From an uncultured Ulvibacter sp. (lineage in GTDB: Bacteria; Bacteroidota; Bacteroidia; Flavobacteriales; Flavobacteriaceae), in assembly GCA_938041335.1 (NCBI GenBank), contig CALIAF010000012.1, forward strand, positions 1 through 45,263: a stretch of DNA of 45,263 bases, written 5' to 3'. The notes under the pieces were generated by a model, which had not been told where the DNA came from, did not search any database, and was given only the letters and a program-made list of their open reading frames with translations. Both the position numbers and the translations under genes were made by a program. The stretch's first letter is position 1. Each line of letters opens with the position of its first letter. Below are positions 44,752 through 45,263 of the stretch, piece after piece.

Positions 44752-44835
44752 GGAGAGGTGCCAGAGTGGTAATGGAGCAGATTGCTAATCTGTCGACGGG
44801 TAACTGTCGCCAGGGTTCGAGTCCCTGTCTCTCCG
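44752..44835 (+). tRNA. tRNA-Ser (GCT)
   Basis: Cloverleaf with acceptor GGAGAGG / TCTCTCC, anticodon loop TTGCTAA (GCT, serine AGC/AGU codons), a long variable arm as expected for serine, and TTCGAGT in the T-loop. CCA is not encoded. Confidence 0.96.
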
Positions 44836-44866
44836 CAAGTAATAAGTAAGTAAATTAGAAAATTTA

Positions 44867-44941
44867 CGGGGTGTAGCGTAGCCCGGTTATCGCGCCACGT
44901 TTGGGACGTGGAGGCCGCAGGTTCGAATCCTGCCACCCCGA
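44867..44941 (+). tRNA. tRNA-Pro (TGG), first copy
   Basis: Acceptor CGGGGTG / CACCCCG, anticodon stem CCACG/CGTGG around TTTGGGA (TGG, proline), T-loop TTCGAAT, discriminator A, no CCA encoded. Confidence 0.96.
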
Positions 44942-44998
44942 CTATTTTTTCTAATTGCTTAATGGTATTTCAAGTACGCCTTGAGATAAGTATCCATT

Positions 44999-45073
44999 CG
45001 GGGTGTAGCGTAGCCCGGTTATCGCGCCACGTTTGGGACGTGGAGGCCGCAGGTTCGAATCCTGCCACCCCGA
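44999..45073 (+). tRNA. tRNA-Pro (TGG), second identical copy
   Basis: Identical to the tRNA-Pro 57 bases upstream over all 75 bases; a tandem duplication kept identical. Confidence 0.96.
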
Positions 45074-45115
45074 CTATATTTATTACAAAAAAATTTATGA
45101 TTTCCTAAAAGCTAC

Positions 45116-45189
45116 GGGCTCGTAGCTCAGCTGGATAGAGCACCTCCCTTCTAAGGAGGCGGTCACAGGTTCGAATCCTGTCGGGCTCA
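45116..45189 (+). tRNA. tRNA-Arg (TCT)
   Basis: Anticodon stem CCTCC/GGAGG around CTTCTAA (TCT, arginine AGA codons). The acceptor GGGCTCG pairs with CGGGCTC through two G-U pairs (second and fifth). T-loop TTCGAAT, discriminator A, no CCA. The operon ends with the hairpin just downstream. Confidence 0.95.
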
Positions 45190-45191
45190 CG

Positions 45192-45217
45192 AAAAATCTC
45201 CTTTTGGGGATTTTTTT
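45192..45217 (+). terminator. Terminator of the tRNA operon
   Basis: AAAATCTCC pairs with GGGGATTTT (one G-U pair) around a TTTT-type loop, followed by a T-run, two bases after the tRNA-Arg. Nothing recognisable lies in the remaining 46 bases of the window. Confidence 0.85.
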
Positions 45218-45263
45218 GTTTTATATTTATAAAAAAAAAGCGCTAATAAGAGAAATCTCATTA

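Noticed and set aside
44742-45108. ORFs reading across the tRNA genes
   Set aside because: They consist of translated tRNA sequence.
1-45263. CRISPR array, prophage, insertion sequence or toxin-antitoxin module
   Set aside because: No evenly spaced repeats, no integrase, transposase or phage structural genes, and no recognisable toxin-antitoxin pair were found on either strand.

Overview
The window is a chromosomal stretch of an A+T-rich Gram-negative bacterium of the phylum Bacteroidota, most likely family Flavobacteriaceae. The evidence is: repeated TAnnTTTG promoter -7 boxes, few Shine-Dalgarno sequences, two secreted proteins with type IX secretion C-terminal sorting domains, a DnaX without the zinc-binding cysteines, kdsB (Kdo/LPS synthesis), and lineage-typical small families (DUF3822, DUF4126, STAS/SEC14-like). 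Almost all of it is housekeeping DNA. I see no CRISPR array, prophage, insertion sequence or obvious defence island.

Layout. 1-9131 (+): the end of rpsA, then pyrR-pyrB, a small STAS-like protein, RNase Z, pdxH, and a polyphosphate set (SixA-like phosphatase, ppk1, ppx). 9170-16528 (mostly -): a doubtful ORF, a sterol-desaturase-like membrane hydroxylase, miaE, dnaX, and the rsmD operon (pilin-like anchored protein, DUF3822, rsmD, a STAS/SEC14 protein and its broken tandem copy). The RNase P RNA lies on + between dnaX and that operon. 16652-19982 (+): a RecD-like helicase, DUF4126, kdsB, an acyltransferase. 20037-23780 (-): yebC, pterin dehydratase, an SDR-like protein, gcvT, separated by palindromic repeats. 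24015-29472 (+): a TPR-membrane-HTH regulator, a seven-bladed secreted propeller, a TfoX-like protein, NAD(P)HX repair. 29772-36357: a TlpA lipoprotein (-), hutH plus a T9SS cargo (+), then clpC and a small membrane protein (-). 36622-40439 (+): gyrA and a periplasmic TPR protein. 40489-42431 (-): an NlpC/P60 hydrolase and a thiolase. 42596-45217 (+): a 7TM-HD phosphodiesterase and a Ser-Pro-Pro-Arg tRNA operon.

The most interesting feature is dnaX. Its zero frame stops after 361 residues, at the end of the clamp-loader core, a few codons past a run of nine A's. The -1 frame then continues through a recognisable tau C-terminus. The -1 frame is closed just upstream of the run, so any shift must occur in about 27 nt. 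This looks like programmed frameshifting or transcript slippage giving gamma and tau, with the short form as the default product, although a one-base homopolymer error must be excluded.

Other points of interest are the STAS/SEC14 tandem duplicate carrying one TAG stop, a family of CTTCGA/CTGAGC extragenic palindromes, the membrane-anchored TPR-HTH regulator next to a secreted propeller, and an SDR-like protein without its catalytic tyrosine. Promoter and terminator calls are by eye.
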